NCBI GenBank assembly: GCA_002922725.1
Contig: PNEW01000013.1
Location: 1 to 33,879 of the forward strand
DNA from: Verrucomicrobia bacterium Opi.OSU.00C
GTDB lineage: Bacteria > Verrucomicrobiota > Verrucomicrobiia > Opitutales > PNEW01
Reading direction: 5' to 3'
Length of the DNA: 33,879 nucleotides
The position numbers were made by a program, and so were the translations under genes. Shown piece after piece: positions 8,100-16,015 of the stretch. Below the pieces are notes generated by a model. It worked only from the letters and a program-made list of their open reading frames with translations, made no database searches and had not been told where the DNA came from. The first letter of the stretch is position 1; every line of letters starts with the position of its first letter.

Positions 8100-9485
8100 A
8101 TGAATACTCTTCGACATGTAGCTATTGTAGGGCGACCCAATGTTGGTAAGAGTCGACTTTTTAATCGTCTTTCAAACAGCAACATTGCGATCGTACACGA
8201 TGAACCAGGTGTAACACGAGATGTCAATAGTGTTGTTGTTGATGATAAATTCATACTCTTAGATACAGGTGGTATAGGTTTAACTATAAAATCTAATAGC
8301 CAGGATCTTAATTTTGCTGTTGACGAACAGATAGATTTTGCCATCCAAGCCGCAGATATAATTCTTTTTTTGGTTGATGGCCGTAATGGGTTAACAGCCC
8401 TCGACGAAATTATTGCAGAAAAGCTTCGAAATTATGGAAAAACATCATTTTTAGTGATTAATAAAATAGATTACCCTAAACTTGAAGAAGAAACAGATGA
8501 TTTTTCACGCTTGGGGTTAGGGGCGGGTTTAATGATATCAGCTGAGCACAGTCGGGGTATTGAAGATCTTCGTTCTCATATATATAGACTAATTGGACCG
8601 ATAAGTGATCAAAATATAAATAAAGAAGACCAAAGGATAAAACTATGTTTTTTGGGACGTCCCAACGTTGGTAAATCTTCGATATGCAACAGTTTGATTA
8701 AATCAAAACGCTTGATCGTTGACGAAAAGCCGGGGACGACAAGAGATGCCGTAGAGATTGATTTTGATTACCTCAAAAATGGTGAATCAACTTGGCTATT
8801 TACTCTCATCGATACTGCTGGTTTACGTAAAAAGAAAAAGATCAATTCTTCGGTCGAATACTTTTCAACTGTTCGGTCACATCATGCTATTGAAAGGTCT
8901 AGTGTGGTTTTTTTAGTCCTTGATGCAAAGACGGGTGTAACAAAGCAAGATAAATTGCTTGCTGGAAAAATATTAGAGTTTGGACGTAGTATAGCGATTA
9001 TAGTAAATAAATGGGATTTTGCCCTAGAGTCGTTCGAACGAAATCCAATTCCAGGCTATGAAGACGAAGCAGAATTTCGCAAAGAATTTACAGTATCCTT
9101 GCTTAAAGAACTCTTTTTTTTACCCGATAGTCCAGTTATTTATGTATCTGCTAAGACAGGTTACGCTTTAGAAAATATACTAGAATCAGCATCTTTACTT
9201 AATGAAACGTCGCTACGTCAATTATCTACACCCCAAATTAATCGTTTAATTTCTAAATTAGTATTACGTAAATCTCCTCCAATGATAAAAGGTAGGCGAT
9301 TTAAAGTATACTATGCTTTGCAGACAGGTAAACAACCACATCGCATTCGCTTATATTGTAATCAAATAGCACGTTTAGATGACAGCTACCGACGCTATTT
9401 AGAATCCAATTTCACATCAGAATTTAAATTGCAAGGATGTCCGATAAAAATTGAGCTTGTGGGCAAAGAAACTCGAGGAAAATGA
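8100..9485 (+). CDS. der: Der (EngA), double-GTPase 50S ribosome assembly factor
   Basis: I start at ATG 8100 (MNTLRHVAIVGRPNVG), one base after the aminotransferase stop. A longer TTG reading at 8082 only adds six residues inside that gene. 461 residues hold two tandem G domains, each with GRPNVGKS (about residues 11-18 and 183-190), DTGG/DTAG G3 motifs (LLDTGGIGL, LIDTAGLRKK), NKID and NKWD G4 motifs, and SA G5 motifs. A KH-like C-terminal domain (from about 360; SPPMIKGRRFKVYYALQTG) binds rRNA. Der is essential for late 50S assembly. The T8 run near 9114-9121 is in frame. Confidence 0.95.
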   Translation: MNTLRHVAIVGRPNVGKSRLFNRLSNSNIAIVHDEPGVTRDVNSVVVDDKFILLDTGGIGLTIKSNSQDLNFAVDEQIDFAIQAADIILFLVDGRNGLTALDEIIAEKLRNYGKTSFLVINKIDYPKLEEETDDFSRLGLGAGLMISAEHSRGIEDLRSHIYRLIGPISDQNINKEDQRIKLCFLGRPNVGKSSICNSLIKSKRLIVDEKPGTTRDAVEIDFDYLKNGESTWLFTLIDTAGLRKKKKINSSVEYFSTVRSHHAIERSSVVFLVLDAKTGVTKQDKLLAGKILEFGRSIAIIVNKWDFALESFERNPIPGYEDEAEFRKEFTVSLLKELFFLPDSPVIYVSAKTGYALENILESASLLNETSLRQLSTPQINRLISKLVLRKSPPMIKGRRFKVYYALQTGKQPHRIRLYCNQIARLDDSYRRYLESNFTSEFKLQGCPIKIELVGKETRGK

Positions 9486-9522
9486 GATAATATTTTGAAA
9501 AAATAGTTGAAGGGTTAATTTA

Positions 9523-10527
9523 TTGAGTAAGATTTCAACAGTATTTATGGGGTCTGATGCCATCGCTTTACCGATGCTAAGGGATCTTTTAACTTCTTTC
9601 AATGAGAGGATTAGTTTAAAAGGTGTGATCACGCAACCCGACCATCATTCTGGTCGTGGGTTGAAACTAAAAATTAATCCGATTAAGAGTTGGGCGGTAC
9701 AAAATAATATAGCTGTTAAACAACCTGTAAAATTAGGGAATGAAATATGTCATTGGTTGGAAGAACAAGGATGTGCCTTTATTATTATTATGGCTTATGG
9801 ACGTATTTTACGAGAAAAGTTATTAAAGATTCCTAAGTTAGGTGTAATCAATTTACATGCTTCATTATTGCCAGCTTATCGTGGAGCTTCCCCTATTCCA
9901 GCAGCGATTGCCTCGGGTGATTGCTTTACAGGAGTTACGATAATGCGTGTTGTGCCGGAACTTGATGCAGGGCCGATACTTGATTATGAGAAAGTATCGA
10001 TTGATTTAATAGATGATGCGCATATGGTAGGAACAAAGATTGGAAAAGCAGCGGTTATTGTAACAGAAAGAAATTTATCCAAAATTATAGAAGGAAGATC
10101 AAAATTTGTTCCACAAAACAATAAAGAAGCTACTTTTACACGCCTTTTGGATAAAAAAGATGGAATTCTTGACTTTAGAGCTTCAGCTAATGATCTAGCA
10201 AATCGTATTCGTGCATTAACCCCTTGGCCAGGTTGTGTTTTTTATTTTGATATGCATAGAATTAAAATTGGTAAAGTAAAAGCTGATAACAAGCCTTTAT
10301 CTATTGAGCCAGGTGTGATTATTGGTGAGAAACATGGTGCTTTATGCGTTAGTACGGGTTCTGGTATTTTACGCATGCTTGAATTGCAGCGTCAGGGTGG
10401 TCGCTTGTTACCGGCAAAGGAATTTCTTAGAGGTTTTAAAATGGAATATGGTACTGTTTTACCTGAGAAAAGAATGGTACCTCTTGTATCTTCTCAACCT
10501 TTTTTAAAGAAAAATGGTAGTTATTAG
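9523..10527 (+). CDS. fmt: Methionyl-tRNA formyltransferase
   Basis: 334 residues from a TTG start with GAAGGG about seven bases upstream. The enzyme transfers formyl from 10-formyl-tetrahydrofolate to initiator Met-tRNA. The N-terminal formyltransferase domain contains the catalytic N/H in GVINLHASLLPAYRGASPI and the aspartate in VVPELDAGPIL. The C-terminal tRNA-binding domain begins near residue 208 (DFRASANDLANRIRALTPWPG). The usual partner def (peptide deformylase) is not adjacent. It follows der with a 37-base gap, probably in the same operon. Confidence 0.93.
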   Translation: MSKISTVFMGSDAIALPMLRDLLTSFNERISLKGVITQPDHHSGRGLKLKINPIKSWAVQNNIAVKQPVKLGNEICHWLEEQGCAFIIIMAYGRILREKLLKIPKLGVINLHASLLPAYRGASPIPAAIASGDCFTGVTIMRVVPELDAGPILDYEKVSIDLIDDAHMVGTKIGKAAVIVTERNLSKIIEGRSKFVPQNNKEATFTRLLDKKDGILDFRASANDLANRIRALTPWPGCVFYFDMHRIKIGKVKADNKPLSIEPGVIIGEKHGALCVSTGSGILRMLELQRQGGRLLPAKEFLRGFKMEYGTVLPEKRMVPLVSSQPFLKKNGSY

Positions 10528-10635
10528 GGAAAATTACCCAATAAACCGTGGAATTAACCGCTTTTTTGTCTTTTCTTTGAATCCATTAACCTTATTTTTA
10601 TAAAAGTTACTAAATAGACGTATTTGACAATTTAG

Positions 10636-11295
10636 ATGTTCAAAATGAACTATAGGCTAAAATACATAGAATTTTTTTTTATTTGGGTAATGACTTTTTA
10701 TATCCCGGAGGTATTTGGAAAGGAAAGTGAATCACCTTCCAAACAGTATCATCACCAACTCTCACCAATGTCACAAAATGAAATGGCAAATCTAAGCTCA
10801 GATATAAATATGCTTAAAGCCAAAATAGCTCAGCTTGCGATGAAGGTGGAGCAACTAAACCGAGATAATAATGAAATAAGACTTACCTTGGTTAAAAGAA
10901 TTGATAGAAATGATGAATTTATAACAAAACCAAATTTTTCATTGGCATTGAATGAGTTGAAACAAAAATTAATTGAACATGATGCACAACAGAAATTAGC
11001 AATTATCACTGAATTTACACATTCAATGGAAAAATTAGCGAACCAAACTGAAAGTGCATTAAAGGCTTTGGCTGGAGTGATAGAGGCTCAACCATCATCT
11101 GTCCCTACGATTGAATTTTCCAATGATTATTCTCGAGAAGGTATAGCTTATACAGTGAAAAGTGGTGATACCCTTTCTAATATTGCTAAACTTCACGATT
11201 CTACCGTAAGAGATATTCAAAATGCCAATCACATTGCAGTACCTGAAAAATTGCAAGTTGGCACAACACTCTTTATTCCAAGATCAAGCAAATAA
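10636..11295 (+). CDS. Exported LysM-domain protein with coiled coil
   Basis: 219 residues; an alternative ATG at 10645 (MNYRLKYIEFFFIW) gives a better signal peptide, ending near VFGKES. A mostly helical middle (about 45-140: INMLKAKIAQLAMKVEQLN and similar heptads) suggests coiled-coil trimer or dimer formation. The C-terminus (about 170-216) is a single LysM domain, YTVKSGDTLSNIAKLH to LQVGTTLFIP, which binds N-acetylglucosamine in peptidoglycan. It is therefore probably a periplasmic, wall-bound structural protein, similar in outline to YbgF/CpoB N-terminal coiled coils joined to LysM. It ends five bases before parB. The T9 run at 10672-10680 is in frame within the signal peptide. Confidence 0.82.
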   Translation: MFKMNYRLKYIEFFFIWVMTFYIPEVFGKESESPSKQYHHQLSPMSQNEMANLSSDINMLKAKIAQLAMKVEQLNRDNNEIRLTLVKRIDRNDEFITKPNFSLALNELKQKLIEHDAQQKLAIITEFTHSMEKLANQTESALKALAGVIEAQPSSVPTIEFSNDYSREGIAYTVKSGDTLSNIAKLHDSTVRDIQNANHIAVPEKLQVGTTLFIPRSSK

Positions 11296-11299
11296 TTCT

Positions 11300-12208
11300 A
11301 TGGCACAATCAAAATCTAAATCGAGACTTGGCCGCGGGTTAGATAGTCTAATTACTGGTGGTAAAAATAAGGATATTCAATCGATGGTGACAGAAGAAGA
11401 TATTGAGTCCGGTGAAGAAAAGGGATTTTTAGAAATACCAGTTTCTAAAATTAAGCCTAACCCTTATCAACCGCGAAAAGATATGAATCCTGTTCATATC
11501 AGTGAACTTGCTGAGAGTATCCGTTCCGAAGGACTATTACAACCTATTGTTGTTAGAAGCCGGGGAGATTTTTTTGAGATCATTGCTGGTGAAAGACGCT
11601 TTCGTGCATTTCAGAAGCTTCAACTAACCAGAATTCCAGTCCGAATTTTGAATGTCAGTGATAAATCTTCAGCGGTTATGACTTTAATTGAGAATCTGCA
11701 AAGGGAAGAATTAAACCCAGTTGATGAGGCAGTAGGCTATGCCAGTTTAATCCGTGATTTTGGTCTCACTCAGGAAGGTGTATCTGAGCGAGTAGGAAAA
11801 GGAAGGGCTACTATTGCTAATTCTCTAAGGCTTTTGCACTTGGAAGATGAAATTCAAGGGTTTCTCAGGTTAGGATATATATCTGCAGGTCAGGGTAAAT
11901 TACTATTAAGCATTGATGATAGAGAACAACGGTTACACCTAGCACGACGAGTTATTGAAGAAGATTTGAGTGTGAGAGAAACCGAAAAACTTATAAGTAG
12001 AACAAAAAAAGGGAAAAATAATTCGACTTTAATCCGGCCCTCAGTAGATGTAGAAAATGCAGCAATTCAAGATTTAGAGAAAAAGATAGCTTCTCAATTG
12101 AAAACAAAAGTATATTTTAGGCATAATAAGAAAAAAGGGAAAATCATTATTGAATATTACGGGAATGATGATCTGCAGCGGATTCTGGAGAAATTACGAT
12201 TAGATTAA
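11300..12208 (+). CDS. parB: ParB/Spo0J chromosome-partitioning protein
   Basis: I use ATG 11300 (MAQSKSKSRLGRGLDSLI), where the conserved GRGL..L N-terminal ParA-stimulating box begins; the longer reading from 11222 lies inside the LysM gene. 302 residues. The CTPase/sulfiredoxin-like domain shows KPNPYQPRK and GERRFRAF, and the ENLQREELNPVDEAVGY box follows. The helix-turn-helix (LTQEGVSERVGKGRATIANSL) binds parS, and the C-terminal dimerisation region follows. parA is not beside it: the upstream neighbour is the LysM gene and the downstream one secG. I saw no clear parS 16-mer (TGTTTCACGTGAAACA-like) in the window. Confidence 0.94.
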   Translation: MAQSKSKSRLGRGLDSLITGGKNKDIQSMVTEEDIESGEEKGFLEIPVSKIKPNPYQPRKDMNPVHISELAESIRSEGLLQPIVVRSRGDFFEIIAGERRFRAFQKLQLTRIPVRILNVSDKSSAVMTLIENLQREELNPVDEAVGYASLIRDFGLTQEGVSERVGKGRATIANSLRLLHLEDEIQGFLRLGYISAGQGKLLLSIDDREQRLHLARRVIEEDLSVRETEKLISRTKKGKNNSTLIRPSVDVENAAIQDLEKKIASQLKTKVYFRHNKKKGKIIIEYYGNDDLQRILEKLRLD

Positions 12209-12272
12209 TTTACCTTAGTTATTTTTATTTCTTCTTGAGTGTAACTAACTAATACTTAGCATTTGATACAAT

Positions 12273-12728
12273 ATGAGTGGTATTCTTTTATCTATTTTTA
12301 CACTGATCCTTATACTCGTAAGTATATTTCTAGTTTTAATCATCCTAATGCAAAAAGCGAGTACAAGTGGTGGTATGGGGGCTGCTCTTGGTGGTGGAAT
12401 AGCCGAGTCTACTTTTGGTACGGACACAGTAAATGTACTGACTAAGGGGACTATTTACGCAACGATTGCTTTTTTTATCATTTGTTTGGGACTTTATCTT
12501 GGTTATATGGCTAGTATAGATAATATGAAAGATAACGAACTAGTGCTACCCAATTTACAAGCTGAGAACCTAAGTGAAGATAGTGTATCAATAATTGATA
12601 ACCAGAATGCAATGCTTGAAATTGAAAGAACAGGTAACTCTCAGGTAATCGAAGGTCTTGATATAAATAATGAATCCTTAGAGCCCCTTCATGGGAAGAT
12701 AGACTCATCTGAAGGAGAGAATCCTTAG
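12273..12728 (+). CDS. secG: SecG, preprotein translocase subunit, with long acidic tail
   Basis: 151 residues. Two membrane helices (about 4-26 and 55-77) flank the conserved loop [18 protein letters not shown], continuing to [15 protein letters not shown], which is the SecG signature. SecG sits in the SecYEG channel and aids export. The last ~70 residues ([13 protein letters not shown] onward) form a polar, acidic tail without recognisable domain. Typical SecG proteins are 75-120 residues, so the tail is an extension, as seen in other members with low-complexity C-termini. There is no Shine-Dalgarno. It is 64 bases after parB. Confidence 0.92.
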   Translation: MSGILLSIFTLILILVSIFLVLIILMQKASTSGGMGAALGGGIAESTFGTDTVNVLTKGTIYATIAFFIICLGLYLGYMASIDNMKDNELVLPNLQAENLSEDSVSIIDNQNAMLEIERTGNSQVIEGLDINNESLEPLHGKIDSSEGENP

Positions 12729-12736
12729 TTTTTGCA

Positions 12737-13642
12737 TTGGAATCATCTTTGGCATCGAGATCTGTACCGAGTATGTTGAACTATTGCCGATTGATGCAGT
12801 ATGCACTGCCATTGGTCATTTGCTTTACTGAACCTTCTATTGGGAAGGCAAAGAATTTAGCTGTACCCTCAAGTATTAATGATACAGAACGTAGACACGT
12901 TGCTTTAGAAAAATTTCGCAGTTACCAATGGTCTAGTGATTTTAGCTTTTTAATAGAGATGAAACACATGCCGCGGCGTGGACGAGAAACTGTATATGAT
13001 GGCCAAATGTGGGGTACAGTTGATAAACAAGGGACTCTTCAACGATACCATTTAAGCACTATTGATAAAGAAAAAGTAGGGAGAAAAAATGTTAATCTGA
13101 TAATTAAAAATGGTATCAACCCATACGTCTATTCTCATGATGATAATGAGGCATATCATAAATTAACCGATAAAGAACTTTTCGAACCATTATTTGCTTG
13201 TCTCATATATACCCCTTTTGACTTACAATTACCTTTTATCTACTGGAATGATTATGTTTATGGAGGTTATGAACGTATAAAAGGCCGGTTGGTTTATACT
13301 TATATATTTTACCCCCCAGATTCTTTAAAAAAAGAAAATCCAGCTTTAGGCTCAATTCGATTGTCGCTGGATGTTCGATTTAATGCACCTGTTAAAATAG
13401 AAATATTTGACGATAAAGAAAGTCTTACAAAAACCTTTAAAATTATTAATTTTAAAAAAATTGGTAAGGAATGGATCCCTAAAAGTATTGACCTATTAGA
13501 TGAACGTTCAAGGGATAAAACACGTTTTACTATAGTGGCAGTCGCGTTTAATATAAAATTACCTCATCAAATATTTTCTCCTCAGACTTTAAATGCAGTT
13601 GTAAGGGCAATACCTATCGATGACTTTCAATTTATTAAGTGA
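12737..13642 (+). CDS. Outer-membrane lipoprotein-sorting-like protein (LolA/TP0789-like)
   Basis: 301 residues from TTG 12737; ATG 12773 (MLNYCRLMQYALPLVICF) gives a cleaner signal peptide and is my preferred start. The mature protein looks beta-rich. Features seen in the LolA-like family of Verrucomicrobiota and spirochaetes are the C-terminal FNAPVKIEIFDDKESL, TFKIINFKKIGKEWIPKSIDL and DKTRFTIVAVAFN segments. A central FDLQLPFIYWNDYVYGG to GRLVYTYIFYPP motif precedes them. This fold has a hydrophobic cavity that carries lipids or lipoproteins across the periplasm. The exact cargo is unknown. It is eight bases after secG, so it probably belongs to the same transcription unit, which links it to export. 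Convergent with the ABC ATPase gene. Confidence 0.65.
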   Translation: MESSLASRSVPSMLNYCRLMQYALPLVICFTEPSIGKAKNLAVPSSINDTERRHVALEKFRSYQWSSDFSFLIEMKHMPRRGRETVYDGQMWGTVDKQGTLQRYHLSTIDKEKVGRKNVNLIIKNGINPYVYSHDDNEAYHKLTDKELFEPLFACLIYTPFDLQLPFIYWNDYVYGGYERIKGRLVYTYIFYPPDSLKKENPALGSIRLSLDVRFNAPVKIEIFDDKESLTKTFKIINFKKIGKEWIPKSIDLLDERSRDKTRFTIVAVAFNIKLPHQIFSPQTLNAVVRAIPIDDFQFIK

Positions 13643-13707
13643 TAAAAGGTTCCTTTCAGTAATATTTGATTAGGGGTGTGCTTTTTCGTCTCTTAATTTT
13701 TTACTTC

Positions 13708-14838
13708 TTACTTTAGGACATTTTTTGTTTTTGGATCGAAAAAGTGGATTCGACCTGGTTCAAAATTTAAATTAATAATTTGATTTATTAGATAGCGATT
13801 TTTGCTTCGTACTTTAGCGACAAAAGGTGTTACTCCAGTATTAAGATATAGAAAGGTTTCCGCCCCCATTGGTTCTGATACTTCCAGTTTTGCTTGGATG
13901 GCGTAACCTGAAATTGGATTATTTACTGTGGTCAAATCACTAATGTCTTCAGGACGTGTACCCAATATTATTTCTTTATTTAAATAGGTTGAAGCTATGC
14001 GAGATTCCTTTTTCTGTAATGTTAAGACAATAGGGGTGTCGGATTCATTGTATTCGATGAATTTTATCTGATTATTTGTTCGTGTAATCTTTCCTTGGAA
14101 GAAGTTCATAGATGGACTACCAATAAATCCTGCGACAAATGTATTTGCTGGGTGATGGTAGAGCTCTAATGGTTCAGCTACTTGCATGATATCTCCATCT
14201 TTCATTACTGTAATTCGATCCCCCATTGTCATTGCTTCAACTTGATCATGGGTTACGTAGATCATGGTGGTTGCCAATCGTGAATGCAACTTTGAGATTT
14301 CTGTGCGCATCGAAACACGCATTTTTGCATCAAGGTTGGATAAGGGTTCGTCAAATAGAAATACTTTTGGCTTGCGTACGATCGCTCGTCCAACAGCAAC
14401 GCGTTGACGTTGACCTCCTGACAGTGCTTTAGGCTTACGATCAAGTAGATCTTCAATTCCTAAAATAGCAGCAGCATCATTAACTCTTTTTTTAATTTCG
14501 AGTTTCGAATGTTTCATTAATTTTAACCCAAAAGCCATGTTATCATAAACGTTCATGTGTGGGTACAAAGCGTAATTCTGAAAGACCATTGCAATGTCTC
14601 GATCCTTAGGAAGAACATTATTTACAATTTTATTTTCTATTTTTATTGATCCTTCAGATATCTCTTCCAAACCGGCAATCATTCGTAAGGTTGTGGATTT
14701 CCCACAACCCGATGGCCCAACCAAGACCATGAATTCTTGATCATTAACCTTAAGATTTATATTATTTACAGCGCGGATTTTCAATTTTTTTCCATCACTG
14801 TAATCTTTAATTAAGTTATTTAAAACTACTTCGGCCAT
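13708..14838 (-). CDS. ABC transporter ATPase, MsmX/UgpC/MalK type (sugar importer)
   Basis: I start at ATG 14838 ([13 protein letters not shown]); 13 upstream codons are possible but not conserved. 376 residues. Nucleotide-binding domain: Walker [11 protein letters not shown]-loop [12 protein letters not shown], signature [14 protein letters not shown], Walker B FLFDEP with D-loop SNLDAKMR, and H-loop [16 protein letters not shown]. The C-terminal TOBE domains (about 240-376: [32 protein letters not shown]) are the hallmark of carbohydrate-uptake ATPases. No permease or binding protein is adjacent, so it may be a shared (multitask) ATPase such as MsmX, serving several importers. Confidence 0.9.
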   Translation of the reverse strand: MAEVVLNNLIKDYSDGKKLKIRAVNNINLKVNDQEFMVLVGPSGCGKSTTLRMIAGLEEISEGSIKIENKIVNNVLPKDRDIAMVFQNYALYPHMNVYDNMAFGLKLMKHSKLEIKKRVNDAAAILGIEDLLDRKPKALSGGQRQRVAVGRAIVRKPKVFLFDEPLSNLDAKMRVSMRTEISKLHSRLATTMIYVTHDQVEAMTMGDRITVMKDGDIMQVAEPLELYHHPANTFVAGFIGSPSMNFFQGKITRTNNQIKFIEYNESDTPIVLTLQKKESRIASTYLNKEIILGTRPEDISDLTTVNNPISGYAIQAKLEVSEPMGAETFLYLNTGVTPFVAKVRSKNRYLINQIINLNFEPGRIHFFDPKTKNVLK

Positions 14839-15060
14839 GGAAAAATTATAATGCGATAAAAGTAAATTCCAGTGCAACAGAAAAAATATTTAATATAAAT
14901 ATTTAATATAAATTTTAAAATGTAGATAAAATCTAAATATAAATTAAGAAAAAAATAAAATTTTTTTTATTGCACTTATTATATTTTTGAGTAATTTTTT
15001 TTTCTAGTAATATTTTGTTGATACAACTAAAGATTGTTTTAAAAAAAATATAAAAACTAT

Positions 15061-15085
15061 GACTACATTATATTATAATGTAGTC
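15061..15085. repeat. Perfect 25-bp palindrome (12-bp arms)
   Basis: GACTACATTATA, one T, TATAATGTAGTC. The arms match perfectly. It lies 223 bases upstream of the ABC ATPase start and 270 bases upstream of the histone-like gene. No U-run follows, so it is not a classic terminator. It could be an operator for a dimeric repressor or a DNA cruciform. The adjacent GC-rich ACCCCCGGTGG stands out from the AT-rich surroundings. Confidence 0.6.
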
Positions 15086-15107
15086 TCGTTACCCCCGGTG
15101 GCTTTAC

Positions 15108-15245
15108 ATGGTCATTGAAAAAAAAAATAAAATCAAAAAGACATTAGGTTTTAAGTTTGCACGTAAGTGTTTGTGGCACTTTATCATTTTTATTTTAAAA
15201 GATATGAATAGACTCATGCCGAATTTCCGTATGATTACTGAATAG
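15108..15245 (+). CDS. Possible small basic ORF (45 codons), doubtful
   Basis: ATG 15108 to TAG 15243-15245 encodes a lysine-rich N-terminus (MVIEKKNKIKKTLGFKF) followed by a short hydrophobic stretch (CLWHFIIFILKDM). There is no clear Shine-Dalgarno, although most genes here lack one. I recognise no family. It could be a small membrane-associated peptide or chance in AT-rich DNA. Confidence 0.15.
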   Translation: MVIEKKNKIKKTLGFKFARKCLWHFIIFILKDMNRLMPNFRMITE

Positions 15246-15308
15246 CAATCTACGGTTACTTCTAAAACGATTCAGAATAAATATTTTGGAGAGTTTTAGA
15301 TTAACACT

Positions 15309-15332
15309 AGAATCCCCTAAAAAAAGGATTCT
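15309..15332. repeat. Inverted repeat just upstream of the histone H1-like gene
   Basis: AGAATCC (15309-15315), a 10-base A-rich loop and GGATTCT (15326-15332), ending 22 bases before the start codon. It would form a 7-bp hairpin in the 5' leader or an operator. A role in controlling this gene is inference from position. Confidence 0.35.
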
Positions 15333-15354
15333 TAAATTCAACCCATAAATAAAT

Positions 15355-15678
15355 ATGCCAGCAAAGAAAAAAGCTAAAAAGCAGGCTGCTAAAAAACCAG
15401 CTGCTAAGAAAAAGGTAGTAAAAAAGAAGGCTGCTAAAAAGCCAGCTGCTAAGAAAAAGGTAGTAAAAAAGCAGGCTGCTAAAAAGCCAGCTGCTAAGAA
15501 AAAGGTAGTAAAAAAGAAGGCTGCTAAAAAGCCAGCTGCTAAGAAAAAGGTAGCTAAAAAGAAGGCTGCTAAAAAACCAGCTGCTAAGAAAAAGGTAGTA
15601 AAAAAGAAAGCGGCTAAAAAGCCAGCTGCTAAGAAGAAGGTAGTAAAAAAGAAAGCGGCTAAAAAAAGTAGGAGATAG
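15355..15678 (+). CDS. Histone H1-like lysine/alanine-rich DNA-binding protein
   Basis: 107 residues made almost wholly of K, A, P and V. A 10-residue head ([10 protein letters not shown]) is followed by six tandem copies of [15 protein letters not shown] (residues 11-100) and the tail AAKKSRR. Copies differ only by Q for K in unit 2 and A for V in unit 4. This is the AKP-repeat pattern of eukaryotic H1 tails and of bacterial H1-like proteins (Chlamydia Hc2, Bordetella BpH1, AlgP), which bind and condense DNA non-specifically. It has no globular domain. It stands alone between a hairpin-bearing leader and a strong terminator, so it is probably a single-gene transcript. Repeat number is likely to vary between strains by recombination or replication slippage. 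Confidence 0.85.
   Translation: MPAKKKAKKQAAKKPAAKKKVVKKKAAKKPAAKKKVVKKQAAKKPAAKKKVVKKKAAKKPAAKKKVAKKKAAKKPAAKKKVVKKKAAKKPAAKKKVVKKKAAKKSRR
15385..15654 (+). repeat. Six tandem 45-bp coding repeats
   Basis: The DNA encoding [15 protein letters not shown] recurs six times with nearly identical codons (GCTGCTAAAAAGCCAGCTGC and so on). Units 5-6 carry a few synonymous changes (AAAGCGGCT). The period is exactly 15 codons. Near-identity at the DNA level implies recent expansion or ongoing homogenisation. Confidence 0.9.
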
Positions 15679-15762
15679 ATATTAAGTTATTATAACCTTC
15701 ACAAAATTCGGGTCCCTAAATTTTCAAATCATTGAATATTAAAGGGATAACGAATGTGTAAA

Positions 15763-15825
15763 TTACCCAGGATAATGGGTAATGTTACCCCTTCGCTTGA
15801 ATTTATAATTTAAATACCAAGCGAA
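15763..15825. other. Two adjacent hairpins downstream of the histone-like gene
   Basis: Hairpin 1: TTACCC (15763-15768) with GGGTAA (15777-15782); a further GTTACCC at 15784-15790 could compete for the same GGGTAA. Hairpin 2: TTCGCTTG (15792-15799) with CAAGCGAA (15818-15825), an 8-bp perfect stem. With the terminator at 15831 they make three hairpins in a row. This may be an mRNA 3' structure or a small structured RNA. Confidence 0.4.
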
Positions 15826-15830
15826 ATGAC

Positions 15831-15867
15831 TCAAAGCCGTAGGTTAAATCCTGCGGCTTTGATTTTT
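15831..15867 (+). terminator. Strong intrinsic terminator after the histone-like gene
   Basis: TCAAAGCCGTAGG pairs with CCTGCGGCTTTGA around a TTAAAT loop (13-bp stem with one G-T/A mismatch position), followed by TTTTT at 15863-15867. It is the clearest rho-independent terminator in the window and ends the histone-like transcript. The opposite strand also has A-rich flanks but no gene to end. Confidence 0.7.
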
Positions 15868-15998
15868 GAGCATAGGGATCTAGAATTTATTGAGATCTTT
15901 ATATAATTATTACGATAGGAATAATGGTAATAGTTTTGTTACTCTGACAAATTTAAAAAAGACTGGATTGGTTGGATTTATTTGTCATATATTTAGAG

Positions 15999-16004
15999 TA
16001 TAAT
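15999..16004 (+). promoter_or_regulatory. Candidate -10 box of icd (leaderless mRNA?)
   Basis: A perfect TATAAT lies only 11 bases before the icd ATG at 16016. A start about seven bases after the -10 would give a 5' leader of roughly five bases. There is no Shine-Dalgarno. The -35 region has only weak matches. Confidence 0.4.
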
Positions 16005-16015
16005 ACTTAAAATAT

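Larger units (their letters stand above)
14839..15354. other. AT-rich intergenic region with palindrome and inverted repeat
   Basis: About 515 bases between the ABC ATPase start (-) and the histone-like gene (+). It contains long A/T runs, the palindrome at 15061-15085, a doubtful 45-codon frame at 15108-15245 and the inverted repeat at 15309-15332. I see no tRNA or recognised riboswitch. It presumably carries both divergent promoters. Confidence 0.55.

Noticed and set aside
11222-11299. Extended N-terminus for parB
   Set aside because: Overlaps the LysM coding region and precedes the conserved GRGL box; ATG 11300 fits better.
15385-15654. Regular 45-bp repeats resembling a CRISPR array
   Set aside because: There are no unique spacers; the repeats are contiguous codons of a K/A-rich protein.
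15831-15862. tRNA T-arm-like sequence (GTAGGTTAAATCCTGC)
   Set aside because: Loop is six bases, lacks TTC, and no acceptor, D or anticodon arms exist; it fits a terminator hairpin.
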